Shown here: positions 56,432 to 64,000 of the stretch, in pieces
How the letters are laid out: every line of letters begins with the position of its first letter
Position numbering within the stretch: position 1 is the stretch's first letter
DNA from: Mariprofundus ferrooxydans PV-1
GTDB lineage: Bacteria; Pseudomonadota; Zetaproteobacteria; Mariprofundales; Mariprofundaceae
Assembly (NCBI RefSeq): GCF_000153765.1
Contig: NZ_DS022294.1
Span: 1,186,844-1,250,843, forward strand
DNA length: 64,000 nt
Direction of reading: 5' to 3'
The notes under the pieces: model-generated
Database searches by the model: none
The model's input: the letters and a program-made list of their open reading frames with translations, nothing else
Told to the model about the DNA's origin: nothing
Program-made: the position numbers and the translations under genes

Positions 56432-57237
56432 GCGCACGTCTCGGGCAGGTATTTGAGCGCTGCAGGGCGCAGGGCAGATCGGCGCTGGTGGGTTATCTGA
56501 CGGCCGGCGATCCGAATCCGGCAGAGAGTCGGGAGTTGTTGCTGGCGCTGGCGGCGCATTGCGACATTATCGAAATCGGCATGCCGTTTTCCGATCCGAT
56601 GGCGGATGGGCCGGTGATTGAAGCGGCGAGTGTGCGTGCTCTGGCTGCAGGGACGCATATCAACGATGTTTTCGAGCTGACCCGCGCCGTACGTGAGGCC
56701 AATCCCGATATAGGGATTGTCCTGATGGGGTATGCGAATGTGCCTTATGCCATGGGCTTTGATCTGTTTTCGGAGCGGGCGGCTGCAGTCGGTGCTGACG
56801 GGGTATTGATTGTCGATATACCGCCGGAAGAGGGTGCAATCTGCGATGATGCATTCAGGGCGCACGGCCTTGATCGTATTCTGCTGTTGTCGCCGACATC
56901 ACCGGATGAGCGCATTCGTCTGGCTTGTGCCGAGGGCAGCGGCTTTATCTATTATGTCTCCCTGACCGGCATTACCGGCGCGGACATGGGGGAGGTTGCC
57001 GATATCCGTAGCAGTGTAGCGCACATTAAGACGATGACCGATCTGCCGATCTGTGTCGGTTTTGGTATTAAAACACCGGAGCAGGCCAGTGCGGTTGCAA
57101 GCTTTGCCGATGGTGTCGTGGTGGGCAGTCATTTCGTCAATCAGATTGCAGGCGACGGTGATGTGCATGAAGCGGCCGGGGCACTGGCAGCTTCGGCAGC
57201 CGCGATGCGGGCAGTGATGGGCGGGGAGCAGGTTTGA
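56428..57237 (+). CDS. trpA: Tryptophan synthase alpha chain
   Basis: A 269-residue TIM barrel that releases indole from indole-3-glycerol phosphate. The catalytic Glu is in [17 protein letters not shown] (the usual EhGvPFSDP block) and the Asp lies in the VDIPPEE region. [10 protein letters not shown] binds phosphate. The ATG overlaps the trpB stop. Confidence 0.96.
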   Translation: MSARLGQVFERCRAQGRSALVGYLTAGDPNPAESRELLLALAAHCDIIEIGMPFSDPMADGPVIEAASVRALAAGTHINDVFELTRAVREANPDIGIVLMGYANVPYAMGFDLFSERAAAVGADGVLIVDIPPEEGAICDDAFRAHGLDRILLLSPTSPDERIRLACAEGSGFIYYVSLTGITGADMGEVADIRSSVAHIKTMTDLPICVGFGIKTPEQASAVASFADGVVVGSHFVNQIAGDGDVHEAAGALAASAAAMRAVMGGEQV

Positions 57238-58019
57238 GGCTGAAGGTTCTCGGATGCTACGGCGGGCAACTGCTGGGCTTTCGTCTGACATCGTTTCTGA
57301 TTAACGACTCTATTTTGCTTGATGCAGGTTCTCCCACCGAGGTATTGTCGCTGGAACAGCAGCACGATATTCGCCATATCTGTTTGTCGCATACACACCT
57401 GGACCATATCAAGGATATTGCCTTTCTGGCCGATAATCGTGCATTAAAGCGGATGGGCGGCAGCATTGAGAATCGCACGATCCGGATTCACTCGCTGGCG
57501 GAGAATAACCAGATACTGCAGCAGCATTTTTTCAACGAAAAGATATGGCCGGATTTTACCCGTATCCCGGCTAAAGATGATGCCATTCTGAAGCTGGTTG
57601 ATATTGAGCCGGAGCAGCCCTTTGTTGTTGACGACATCACGATTACGGCGATCCGGGTCAACCATCCGGTGCCATGCACCGGTTTTCTGGTCGATGATGG
57701 CATCAGTCAGCTGATTTACAGCGCCGATACCGGCAATACCGATCGGCTCTGGGAGATTGCCAACGCCCAACCGAACCTGAAAGCGGTGATACTGGACTGC
57801 TCATTTCCCAATGCCTATCAGCATCTGGCTGATATCAGCGGGCATATGACGCCGCAGGGAATGATGCGGGACCTGCAAAAATTCGCGTTACTTGGTAAGG
57901 TTCCGGTCTACCTGTATCATATGAAGCCGGAAACGCTGAATGTTATGACTGCGGAAGTGGAGATGCTGAACGTGACGCATTTGCGCATGCTGACGCAGGT
58001 GGATGAGTTACTGATTTGA
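57234..58019 (+). CDS. Metallo-beta-lactamase hydrolase, class II cyclic-nucleotide PDE-like
   Basis: A 261-residue protein with the zinc motif SHTHLDHIKDIAFLAD near residue 44, which resembles the class II cyclic nucleotide phosphodiesterase signature (HxHLDH). Further ligands are H143 in RVNHPVP, D163 in YSADTGN and a late His. The start is TTG 57234, overlapping the trpA stop (TTGA) with GGGGAG upstream. cAMP hydrolysis is an inference from that signature; another phosphodiester or lactone substrate is possible. Confidence 0.65.
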   Translation: MRLKVLGCYGGQLLGFRLTSFLINDSILLDAGSPTEVLSLEQQHDIRHICLSHTHLDHIKDIAFLADNRALKRMGGSIENRTIRIHSLAENNQILQQHFFNEKIWPDFTRIPAKDDAILKLVDIEPEQPFVVDDITITAIRVNHPVPCTGFLVDDGISQLIYSADTGNTDRLWEIANAQPNLKAVILDCSFPNAYQHLADISGHMTPQGMMRDLQKFALLGKVPVYLYHMKPETLNVMTAEVEMLNVTHLRMLTQVDELLI

Positions 58020-58092
58020 GGGGTGGCAGCGCAAGCAGTCATCGATGTGCAGGGACGATACGACCCTTATTCAATATTGCCGGAGGCCTGCC

Positions 58093-58962
58093 ATGAGCTG
58101 GTTCACGCGCCTGATAGAAGCGCCAAAAAATATACTCAAGCCCAGTGATTCCGGATCGCCGGAAGGGCTGTGGGTGAAGTGCCCGAACTGCTCGGTTGCG
58201 CTGTTCAATAAAGACCTGCTGCGCAGCAGCATGGTGTGCGGCAAGTGTAATTATCATCTGCGCATGAACGCCGGCCAGCGTGCCGGGCTGTTATTTGATG
58301 AGGGCAGTTTTGAGGAACAGGACGCCGCGCTGCGCTCGGAAGATCCGCTCTCGTTCAAGGATCAGAAGCGCTATAAGGATCGCACCAAGGATGCCGCCAA
58401 AAAAGCGGGCCCTGAAGATTCGGTGCGTAACTACATTGGTGATATCCAGGGGCGCACAATTTCTGCTTCGATCTTTGAATTCGCTTATATGGGCGGCAGC
58501 ATGGGGTCGGTGGCCGGCGAGAAGATTGTGCGCGGCATGGAACATGCGCTGGAGCGGGGGTGCCCCTATCTGCTGGTCACAGCATCCGGCGGCGCACGCA
58601 TGCAGGAGGGGGTGCTGGCGCTGATGCAGATGGCTAAAACATCCTCCACGGTCAATCAGCTCAATGATGCAAAACTGCCCTTTATCTGCCTGCTCACCGA
58701 CCCGACCATGGGCGGCGTTTCAGCCTCGGTTGCCTGGCTGGGCGATGTGGTGCTTGCCGAGCCCAATGCGCTGATCGGTTTTGCCGGGCCGCGCGTGATT
58801 CAGGAGACCGTCGGTCAGAAGCTGCCGGAAGGCTTTCAGCGTTCGGAGTTTCTGCTTGAGCACGGCTTGATTGATGACGTGGTGGATCGCCGTGAACTGC
58901 GCGATTATCTGGCAACACAGTTAAATCATCTGTGCGACAGGCCGTACCGCCAGCCGGCCTGA
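58093..58962 (+). CDS. accD: Acetyl-CoA carboxylase carboxyltransferase beta subunit
   Basis: A 289-residue subunit of the enzyme that makes malonyl-CoA for fatty acid synthesis. A zinc ribbon has C30, C33, C49 and C52, followed by the crotonase-like carboxyltransferase domain with SGGARMQEG and GVSASVAWLGD. Start 58093 has GGAGG six bases upstream. Confidence 0.96.
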   Translation: MSWFTRLIEAPKNILKPSDSGSPEGLWVKCPNCSVALFNKDLLRSSMVCGKCNYHLRMNAGQRAGLLFDEGSFEEQDAALRSEDPLSFKDQKRYKDRTKDAAKKAGPEDSVRNYIGDIQGRTISASIFEFAYMGGSMGSVAGEKIVRGMEHALERGCPYLLVTASGGARMQEGVLALMQMAKTSSTVNQLNDAKLPFICLLTDPTMGGVSASVAWLGDVVLAEPNALIGFAGPRVIQETVGQKLPEGFQRSEFLLEHGLIDDVVDRRELRDYLATQLNHLCDRPYRQPA

Positions 58963-58965
58963 CGC

Positions 58966-60096
58966 CTGAACGACAAGCCGCTATATATTGAGGCATGGCT
59001 GGAGCAGTTGGGCCAGCCATCCGCCGACCGGGACTATCTGCCGGGACACGAGCGCATGCAGGCGCTGCTCTCCGGCATTCGCCAGCACCGGCCGCGCCTG
59101 CGTATCCGTATTGCCGGTACCAACGGCAAGGGCTCGACCGCTTTTATGCTGGCTGCGGCACTGCAATCAGCCGGGCTTACGGTCGGATTGTACACCTCCC
59201 CGCATATCCTGCGTTTTAATGAGCGCATCCGCATTCAGGGTGAACCGGTGTCCGATGCGCTGTTGCTTGCCGCCATGCAGCGGCTGATGCCGGCAGCACT
59301 CGATGCTGGAGCTTCCTACTTTGAAACCGCGACGGCGCTGGCGCTGGATTTGTTTGCTGCTGCCGGCGTTGATGTAGAGATTCTCGAGGCCGGTGTCGGT
59401 GCAAGGCTCGATGCCACCACGGCCGTCCCGGCCGATATGGCGCTGATCACGCCGATAGGGCTGGATCATCAGGCGTGGCTGGGTGAGACGGTCGCGGCGG
59501 TGGCCTCTGAAAAAGCTTTTGTTATGCAAGGATGTCGTTGGAGTATCAGTGCCCCGCAAACAGAGGCGGTGGTGGCTGTGCTCAATGCCTTTAATCCACT
59601 TGTGAAATACTGTGATATCCTCCACTGGCGAGAGCTGGCGGTTGCAGGCGTGCATCAACAGATCAATGCATCGCTGGCTTATGCTGCAGCAGAGCAGTTG
59701 CAGGAGATACTGCCGGAGATGGACATAGATATCGCGCGCGAGGCGATTGCCGCCTGCGATGTGTCCGGTCGTTTGCAGCTTGTTCAGGTCGGCGACGCCC
59801 GCGTCTGGCTGGATGCCGCGCATAACAGGCATGCGATTGAGGCGCTGCTGCCCGGCTTAAGCGCGCTGGCCGATCCCTTTGATGCTATCCTTGTGTTTAC
59901 CCGTGAGGATCGCTCTCTGGAGCAGGAGCTGGCGCTACTTTCCCCTTATGCGCGTGAGATCGTCCACAGTCGTGGTGAGGCCGATACAGCCCTCCGCGCA
60001 CTGCGTCAGGCCATCGAGCAATATCCGCACGGCTCATTTCTGGTGCTCGGCTCTTTTATCACCGTTGCCGCTATACTCAGAGTCTATGCCGACTGA
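58966..60096 (+). CDS. folC: Dihydrofolate/folylpolyglutamate synthase
   Basis: A Mur-ligase-fold enzyme that adds glutamate to folates. The P-loop is AGTNGKGSTAF, and ETATALALDLF and LDAAHNRHA are conserved later. The start is uncertain: TTG 59008 is the first usual codon. The preceding in-frame codons encode a family-like first helix (EAWLEQLG), and the only earlier candidate before the accD stop is CTG 58966. I give 58966; a start at 59008 removes 14 residues. Confidence 0.85.
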   Translation: MNDKPLYIEAWLEQLGQPSADRDYLPGHERMQALLSGIRQHRPRLRIRIAGTNGKGSTAFMLAAALQSAGLTVGLYTSPHILRFNERIRIQGEPVSDALLLAAMQRLMPAALDAGASYFETATALALDLFAAAGVDVEILEAGVGARLDATTAVPADMALITPIGLDHQAWLGETVAAVASEKAFVMQGCRWSISAPQTEAVVAVLNAFNPLVKYCDILHWRELAVAGVHQQINASLAYAAAEQLQEILPEMDIDIAREAIAACDVSGRLQLVQVGDARVWLDAAHNRHAIEALLPGLSALADPFDAILVFTREDRSLEQELALLSPYAREIVHSRGEADTALRALRQAIEQYPHGSFLVLGSFITVAAILRVYAD

Positions 60097-60418
60097 GCTC
60101 TGGAGGGCTTCTGTCAACAAGATAAGGGATGCTACCCTGTTCGACAGCCACCACAGGCTCAGGCGTTGCGCCGTTGCTGCGGGGCGTTTTTCTCCGATGA
60201 AAAGTTGTCTGTCAGACCGGCCCGAAGGGCGTTTATTTCTAGGAGAGATGCGGGATAGCTGATACCATTAATGCCTGCAAGTCAGGCACGCTTGCACTAT
60301 ATTTCAGCAGCCGTGGATTTGAAGTGCCAGTTTTAGTTGATTTTGCTGCTGTTTTTGGTGGCCTCAATATTGCTCTCTGAATGAATCCGGGCTGGGGGCG
60401 ATATTGATTGAGGTGAGC
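60097..60418. other. Intergenic region, no gene seen
   Basis: Between folC and the EAL gene no ORF has a ribosome-binding site and protein-like composition. No strong promoter or terminator stands out. Confidence 0.4.
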
Positions 60419-61606
60419 ATGCATGCAGATTTACAGCAATTTTTAAGCCATTCACTGTATCCGGTGTACCAACCTATTCTGGATATAAAAAAACAGGTTG
60501 TTATTGGTCTGGAATCTTTAACCAGGTCAACTGACGGTGTATCTCCGCTGGAGTTGTTTGCCGAGGCAGCTGAGCACAACATGCTGCTTTCCTTTGACCG
60601 CTCATGCAGGAGTGCTGCGCTGTCGCAATTCCGCGACCTGGGTGAGTGTAGCCGGGACAGACTGCTGTTTCTGAATATTGATGTCTCTGCACTGGATGAT
60701 GCTGACTCTGTTGCCGGCTGGATTATCGAACAGGTAAAGATCAACGGGCTTGCAAATAGTCAGGTGGCGCTGGAAATTGTTGAATCGAAGGTGGAGTCCA
60801 CAGCCAAACTGATCGATTTTGTGAACCGGCACAGGCAGGCGGGCTTTCTGATTGTGCTCGATGATTTTGGCGAGAGCCACTCTAATTTGAATCGGGTGGT
60901 GCAGTTAAAGCCGGATATCATCAAAATCGACAAGGCTCTGATCCGGGACATTCAAACGGATTATTATAAACAGAGTATCGTACAGGCCATTGTCAGCCTT
61001 TCGAATAAAATCGGTGCAATTACTCTGGCGGAAGGTGTTGAAACCAGAGATGAGCTGTTTGTCTGTTATGAAATGGGAATCCAGTTATATCAGGGGTATT
61101 ACTTTTCCAGACCCAAACAACCGAGTGAGTTTCCCTTGTTTGAGTGCATGGAGGCGCTCGAGCACTTGCTGCCTGAACTCAATGAGCACATAGCGGCCGG
61201 TATTCAGCGTGTACAACGCGAGAATCTGCAGTATAACAGCATCAGTGCCGACATTATCAGCAGACTACACAGCACGAATGAGAGCGCCGAAGTAGTGGCG
61301 CGATGGATTATGCAGGCGCACGTCCATATTGACTGTGTGTACCTGCTTAACGAGCAGGGCATCCAGATCAGCAAAACAGTATGCAGGACACGTTCTGAAA
61401 CGGTTCACCCGCTGTTTTCGCCTTCAGATGAGGCGGCGGATCACTCCTACAAGGAGTATTATTACTATCTGAAATATCTGGGCACCAATCGCTATATATC
61501 GGAGCCTTATATCTCGCTTGCTACAGGCAATATATGCCGAACAGTATCATCGCGATTTATCCATCAGGGAGGTGTATGTATCCTCTGTGTTGACTTTAGC
61601 GTCTGA
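60419..61606 (+). CDS. EAL-domain c-di-GMP phosphodiesterase with YkuI_C-like sensor
   Basis: A 395-residue soluble protein. The EAL domain covers about residues 1-240. The signature reads ESL rather than EAL, but the metal and catalytic residues appear intact: the Glu of ESL, N in LNIDVS, DDFGES, KIDK, AEGVET and YQGYYFSRP. The C-terminal 150 residues look like the PAS/cache-like YkuI_C sensor seen in Bacillus YkuI. It should hydrolyse c-di-GMP to pGpG. Start 60419 has GAGG five bases before it. Confidence 0.85.
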   Translation: MHADLQQFLSHSLYPVYQPILDIKKQVVIGLESLTRSTDGVSPLELFAEAAEHNMLLSFDRSCRSAALSQFRDLGECSRDRLLFLNIDVSALDDADSVAGWIIEQVKINGLANSQVALEIVESKVESTAKLIDFVNRHRQAGFLIVLDDFGESHSNLNRVVQLKPDIIKIDKALIRDIQTDYYKQSIVQAIVSLSNKIGAITLAEGVETRDELFVCYEMGIQLYQGYYFSRPKQPSEFPLFECMEALEHLLPELNEHIAAGIQRVQRENLQYNSISADIISRLHSTNESAEVVARWIMQAHVHIDCVYLLNEQGIQISKTVCRTRSETVHPLFSPSDEAADHSYKEYYYYLKYLGTNRYISEPYISLATGNICRTVSSRFIHQGGVCILCVDFSV

Positions 61607-61627
61607 TTCGAAGGCGACCAACAAAGA

Positions 61628-62125
61628 TCAGCTAAACTTCTTACGCATGGCGATTAATTGGGTGTTCTCCCACAGGTGCTTGTCGTAGAAGCGCCTGGCC
61701 GGCTCATTATCCAGCTCGGTTAGCAGTTGCAGGCGGGTCATGTGCTGTTGCTGGGCAACCTTTTCAATGGCATCAAGCAGGATGCCGCCTATACCCCTAC
61801 CGCGCCATGCTTCTCTTACCACCAGGTCTTCGACCATGCCGACCGTGCCGCCTTCAGCGGTGGAGACCAGTGGTTGCAGGGTGCACATGCCGACGATGTC
61901 GTTTTTGATCACGGCAACCAGCAGCGTGGCTTCATCGTTAGCCATCAGCTCCGCCAGTCCCTGACGCTGGCGGCGGACATCGGGTGTGAAGTCGACCTCA
62001 ATCGTGAACAGCTCACCGAGCAGGCTGGTCATGCCGGCCAGGTCGGCAGTCGTGGCAGTGCGGATCTCCACCGTACCGTTCATCTTCAGTTTGCGAGTCA
62101 TTTTTCGGATCGTATTTTTGGGCAC
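61628..62125 (-). CDS. GNAT-family N-acetyltransferase
   Basis: A 165-residue acetyl-CoA-dependent transferase. The pyrophosphate-binding motif A reads VREAWRGRGIGGILLDAIE, and the C-terminal LDNEPARRFYDKHLW is the usual motif B. The acceptor is unknown. The start is set at GTG 62125 because AGGAG lies six bases upstream. ATGs at 62101 and 62083 are alternatives without a ribosome-binding site. Confidence 0.85.
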   Translation of the reverse strand: MPKNTIRKMTRKLKMNGTVEIRTATTADLAGMTSLLGELFTIEVDFTPDVRRQRQGLAELMANDEATLLVAVIKNDIVGMCTLQPLVSTAEGGTVGMVEDLVVREAWRGRGIGGILLDAIEKVAQQQHMTRLQLLTELDNEPARRFYDKHLWENTQLIAMRKKFS

Positions 62126-62291
62126 GGTCGCTCCTGAGATAGGCATCAGTTGGATAGCTGCATCATAAGCGAGGCGAGCGGCAGATGCTATCCCTCAGTG
62201 AAGTATCGCTCCTCAACGAGATGACGCCCGCAAGCTGAGGAGGTAAGGGCACGCAATATCACATGTTAAATGCAAAGCTTGGCCCCGGAAA

Positions 62292-63191
62292 TCATTTTTG
62301 GGTCAGCGAGTTCTCCCAAAGCTTTACCTGGTTGCGGCCATTCTGTTTGGCCGTGTACATGGCGATATCTGCCTGTTCGACCGAGATTTCGACGCTGGTG
62401 TTCGCATCAATGGCGGCGATGCCGACCGAGACAGTTATGCGCACAGGCAGCTTGTCGATCTCTATGATCGTGTCCTCGACATACTTTCGCACGCGCTCGG
62501 CAACCAGCAGCGCCGATTCCACGGCGGTGTTGGGGAATACAGCGACGAACTCCTCGCCGCCGTAGCGGAATAGCTTGTCGTAGGGGCGCAGTCCCTTGAG
62601 CAGGGTTGAGGCGATGCTTGTCAGGACATGATCTCCCATTTTGTGGCCGTACTGATCGTTTACCTGCTTGAAGAAATCGAGGTCCAGCATGGCGATCGAG
62701 CAGCTGTTGACGCCGCGCGCCACCAGTTCCTGCTGTTCGTGCAGGAAGGCCATCATGCCGAAGCGGTTGTAGGCTCCGGTTAGTGGGTCGAGGTTGTTCA
62801 GGTCGCCCTCAATTTCATGTTTCAGTGAAAACAGCAGCAAGCGCATCCGCTGCAGGGTGTTGGCGAACTCGTCGAAGACATGTACGTCGATAGGCTTTGC
62901 CTCCGCCATGGAGACCTGCAGCAATCCCGAAACCCGTTCGTGCAACAGCTGGTGCTCATGTTCGATGGAGGCGAAGGTGGGGTGGCTGCGCAGGGCAGGG
63001 CTGGAGTACTGGTAATACCACTGCCCGAAACGGCACTGTTTGTAAGCATCCTTTTCCAGGTCGCGCTGGTCGGGGGGGAGCTTGCAGATCAGGGTGCGCT
63101 CCAGTTGGGCATACCACTGGTCATGGTTATCAATTGCCTGATCGATCTGGATCAGGATTCCGTCCAGCTCCTTGTGGTCAACATCCAGCAT
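62292..63191 (-). CDS. dgcZ: Zinc-sensing diguanylate cyclase (CZB-GGDEF, DgcZ-like)
   Basis: A 299-residue soluble protein. The N-terminal CZB domain has H23, C53, H80 and H84, matching the zinc ligands of E. coli DgcZ (H22, C52, H79, H83) with an offset of one. The GGDEF domain has an active GGEEF near residue 208 and an inhibitory I-site RPYD five residues before it. Zinc binding should inhibit c-di-GMP synthesis. The start at 63191 follows GGAGGAGTT. Confidence 0.9.
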   Translation of the reverse strand: MLDVDHKELDGILIQIDQAIDNHDQWYAQLERTLICKLPPDQRDLEKDAYKQCRFGQWYYQYSSPALRSHPTFASIEHEHQLLHERVSGLLQVSMAEAKPIDVHVFDEFANTLQRMRLLLFSLKHEIEGDLNNLDPLTGAYNRFGMMAFLHEQQELVARGVNSCSIAMLDLDFFKQVNDQYGHKMGDHVLTSIASTLLKGLRPYDKLFRYGGEEFVAVFPNTAVESALLVAERVRKYVEDTIIEIDKLPVRITVSVGIAAIDANTSVEISVEQADIAMYTAKQNGRNQVKLWENSLTQK

Positions 63192-63742
63192 AACTCCTCC
63201 GGCCTGCACCTTGCGCACTCAAATGTACGCTATTCGGTAGGCAAATGTCCATGCTTGTGTGGCAATCAGCGGCAAGCTGTTTACCTGGCCAACGGCACGT
63301 CCTCCGACAGTTAGCTATTGATGATTGGCTGAAAGCCAGCGCTCGTTAACAGATAACGGTGATCCCATTCTATTGTTGCCGGATTTACCCGGGTTGGGAG
63401 CCCGAGCCGGACTCATAAACTCTGGTGCGTGACAGTGAATGAAGAGGCAGAAAAGCAAAAAGGCGCCTTCCTCTTTGCCTGTAGGAAGGCGCCTTCGGAC
63501 GTGATCACTGATATCACTGAAGATGCTTATCATGTACTCAGCAATAGCGGTGCCAGAACTTTTTGGTGCAAACAGGGGTCATCAAGGATCTTTGTGGCTG
63601 TTATTTATGCATTCGCCGCCTGCCAAATATGCACAGAGGTGTGGAGCTGTTCGTTATCTCCGTTATTCAAAACGGAGAATAAATGCGTTATAGTAAGCCA
63701 TTCGCATCTGATGTGATGCCGTTGAAACAAAGGGGCGAGCCG
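63192..63742. other. Intergenic region with one leftward terminator
   Basis: No protein-coding gene is convincing in this 550-bp gap. It holds the strong minus-strand terminator at 63451-63495 and otherwise AT-rich DNA upstream of the PAS gene. A short leftward non-coding transcript from the 63.5-63.7 kb stretch would explain the terminator, but I see no clear promoter. Confidence 0.4.
63451..63495 (-). terminator. Rho-independent terminator, minus strand
   Basis: AAGGCGCCTTCC (63460-63471) pairs perfectly with GGAAGGCGCCTT (63484-63495), a 12-bp stem with a 12-nt loop. On the minus strand it is followed by TTTTTGCTTTTC; on the plus strand there is no T tract. No minus-strand gene is seen upstream of it. 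Confidence 0.8.
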
Positions 63743-64000
63743 ATGAGCGACCCATTGCAAAAGCTACAGCATCGACTGGAAGCCGCGCAACGCGCGCTGG
63801 CCGGGGCTGAATCTCGTTGCACCCGCCAGGCTGCCGAACACCGTGATGCCCTCGAAGCATCCGAGAATGCACGCAGGCAAGCCGAGCAGGAACTCAAGTT
63901 GCTGCGCACCCTGCTCGATAACTCCAGCGATGCCATCGAAGTGATTGATCCGGTCAGCTTTCGTTTTCTGGACGTAAACGAAACGGAGTGCCGGGAGCTC
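63743..64000 (+). CDS. PAS-domain signalling protein, N-terminal part (cut by window end)
   Basis: 86 codons are visible and the frame runs off the end. Residues 5-55 are an alpha-helical coiled coil rich in Ala, Glu, Arg and Gln. A PAS domain then begins (LLDNSSDAIEVIDPVSFRFLDVN). The output domain is not visible; histidine kinase or GGDEF/EAL are both possible. The start at 63743 is chosen for the GGGGCGAG upstream; an in-frame ATG at 63716 lacks one. Confidence 0.75.
   Translation, partial: MSDPLQKLQHRLEAAQRALAGAESRCTRQAAEHRDALEASENARRQAEQELKLLRTLLDNSSDAIEVIDPVSFRFLDVNETECREL

Noticed and set aside
60086-60262. Short ORF after folC
   Set aside because: No ribosome-binding site, begins inside folC, and has no protein-like composition.
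1-64000. CRISPR array, prophage or rRNA operon
   Set aside because: No regularly spaced repeats, phage structural genes or rRNA sequence were seen anywhere in the window.

Overview
The window is a gene-dense stretch of a Gram-negative, oxygen-using bacterial chromosome, most likely Pseudomonadota. The evidence is a long-chain polyprenyl (ubiquinone side-chain) synthase, RNase G, SecA with a zinc tail, a SPOR protein, a lipoprotein, a DUF481 outer-membrane protein, O2-dependent HemF, and 6S RNAs with the proteobacterial layout. Composition is moderately GC-rich, except for one AT-rich gene cassette at 27.4-28.2 kb. The class cannot be fixed from sequence reading alone. A Zetaproteobacterium (Mariprofundus-like) is my best guess, held with low confidence. 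No rRNA, prophage, transposase or CRISPR array is visible.

Layout. 0-7.5 kb: a 6S RNA with promoter and terminator, a zinc-ribbon protein, a B12-type radical SAM protein, an ornithine-type decarboxylase, transaldolase, an outer-membrane protein, a soluble class III nucleotide cyclase and a methyltransferase. 7.5-18.5 kb: a candidate small RNA with C/U-rich hairpin loops, tex, a Dyp peroxidase, the leftward maf-rng-hemW-hemF-zwf cluster, the rightward polyprenyl synthase, and tRNA-Gln(CUG) with its own promoter and terminator. 18.5-18.9 kb: a hairpin-dense non-coding block holding two copies of a 63-bp repeat. 18.9-27.1 kb: transporter, methyltransferase, ppnP, a divergent 2OG-oxygenase/lipase pair, phosphoketolase, DinB and a PAS protein. 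27.1-28.5 kb: an integron-type gene cassette between two attC-like sites, flanked by two related ~115-130 bp segments. 28.5-42.2 kb: a GH100-like glycosidase, MscS channel, small secreted and unknown proteins, a YgjP-like metalloprotease, permeases, a persulfide dioxygenase/TauE pair, a radical SAM protein, thioesterase, MFS pump, parvulin, SPOR protein, a spermidine-synthase-like protein and a pseudouridine synthase. 42.2-42.5 kb: a second 6S RNA. 42.6-64 kb: protoporphyrinogen oxidase, aminotransferase, lipoprotein, a TPR/dual-cNMP-binding protein, secA, argJ-NUDIX, argF-argD, trpF-trpB-trpA-MBL-accD-folC, an EAL protein, a GNAT acetyltransferase, a CZB-GGDEF cyclase and the start of a PAS protein.

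How the genes fit together. Transaldolase, G6P dehydrogenase and phosphoketolase point to pentose-phosphate carbon handling. HemF, HemW and a HemY/HemG-type oxidase supply late haem steps. Persulfide dioxygenase plus TauE would make and export sulfite. The nucleotide cyclase, the dual cNMP-binding protein and a class II phosphodiesterase-like hydrolase could form a dispersed cAMP circuit. The EAL and zinc-controlled GGDEF proteins provide c-di-GMP turnover. The most unusual content is non-coding: two 6S RNAs on the same strand 42 kb apart, the C/U-rich-loop small RNA before tex, the lone attC-bounded cassette without an integrase, and the repeated leader-like segments around that cassette.
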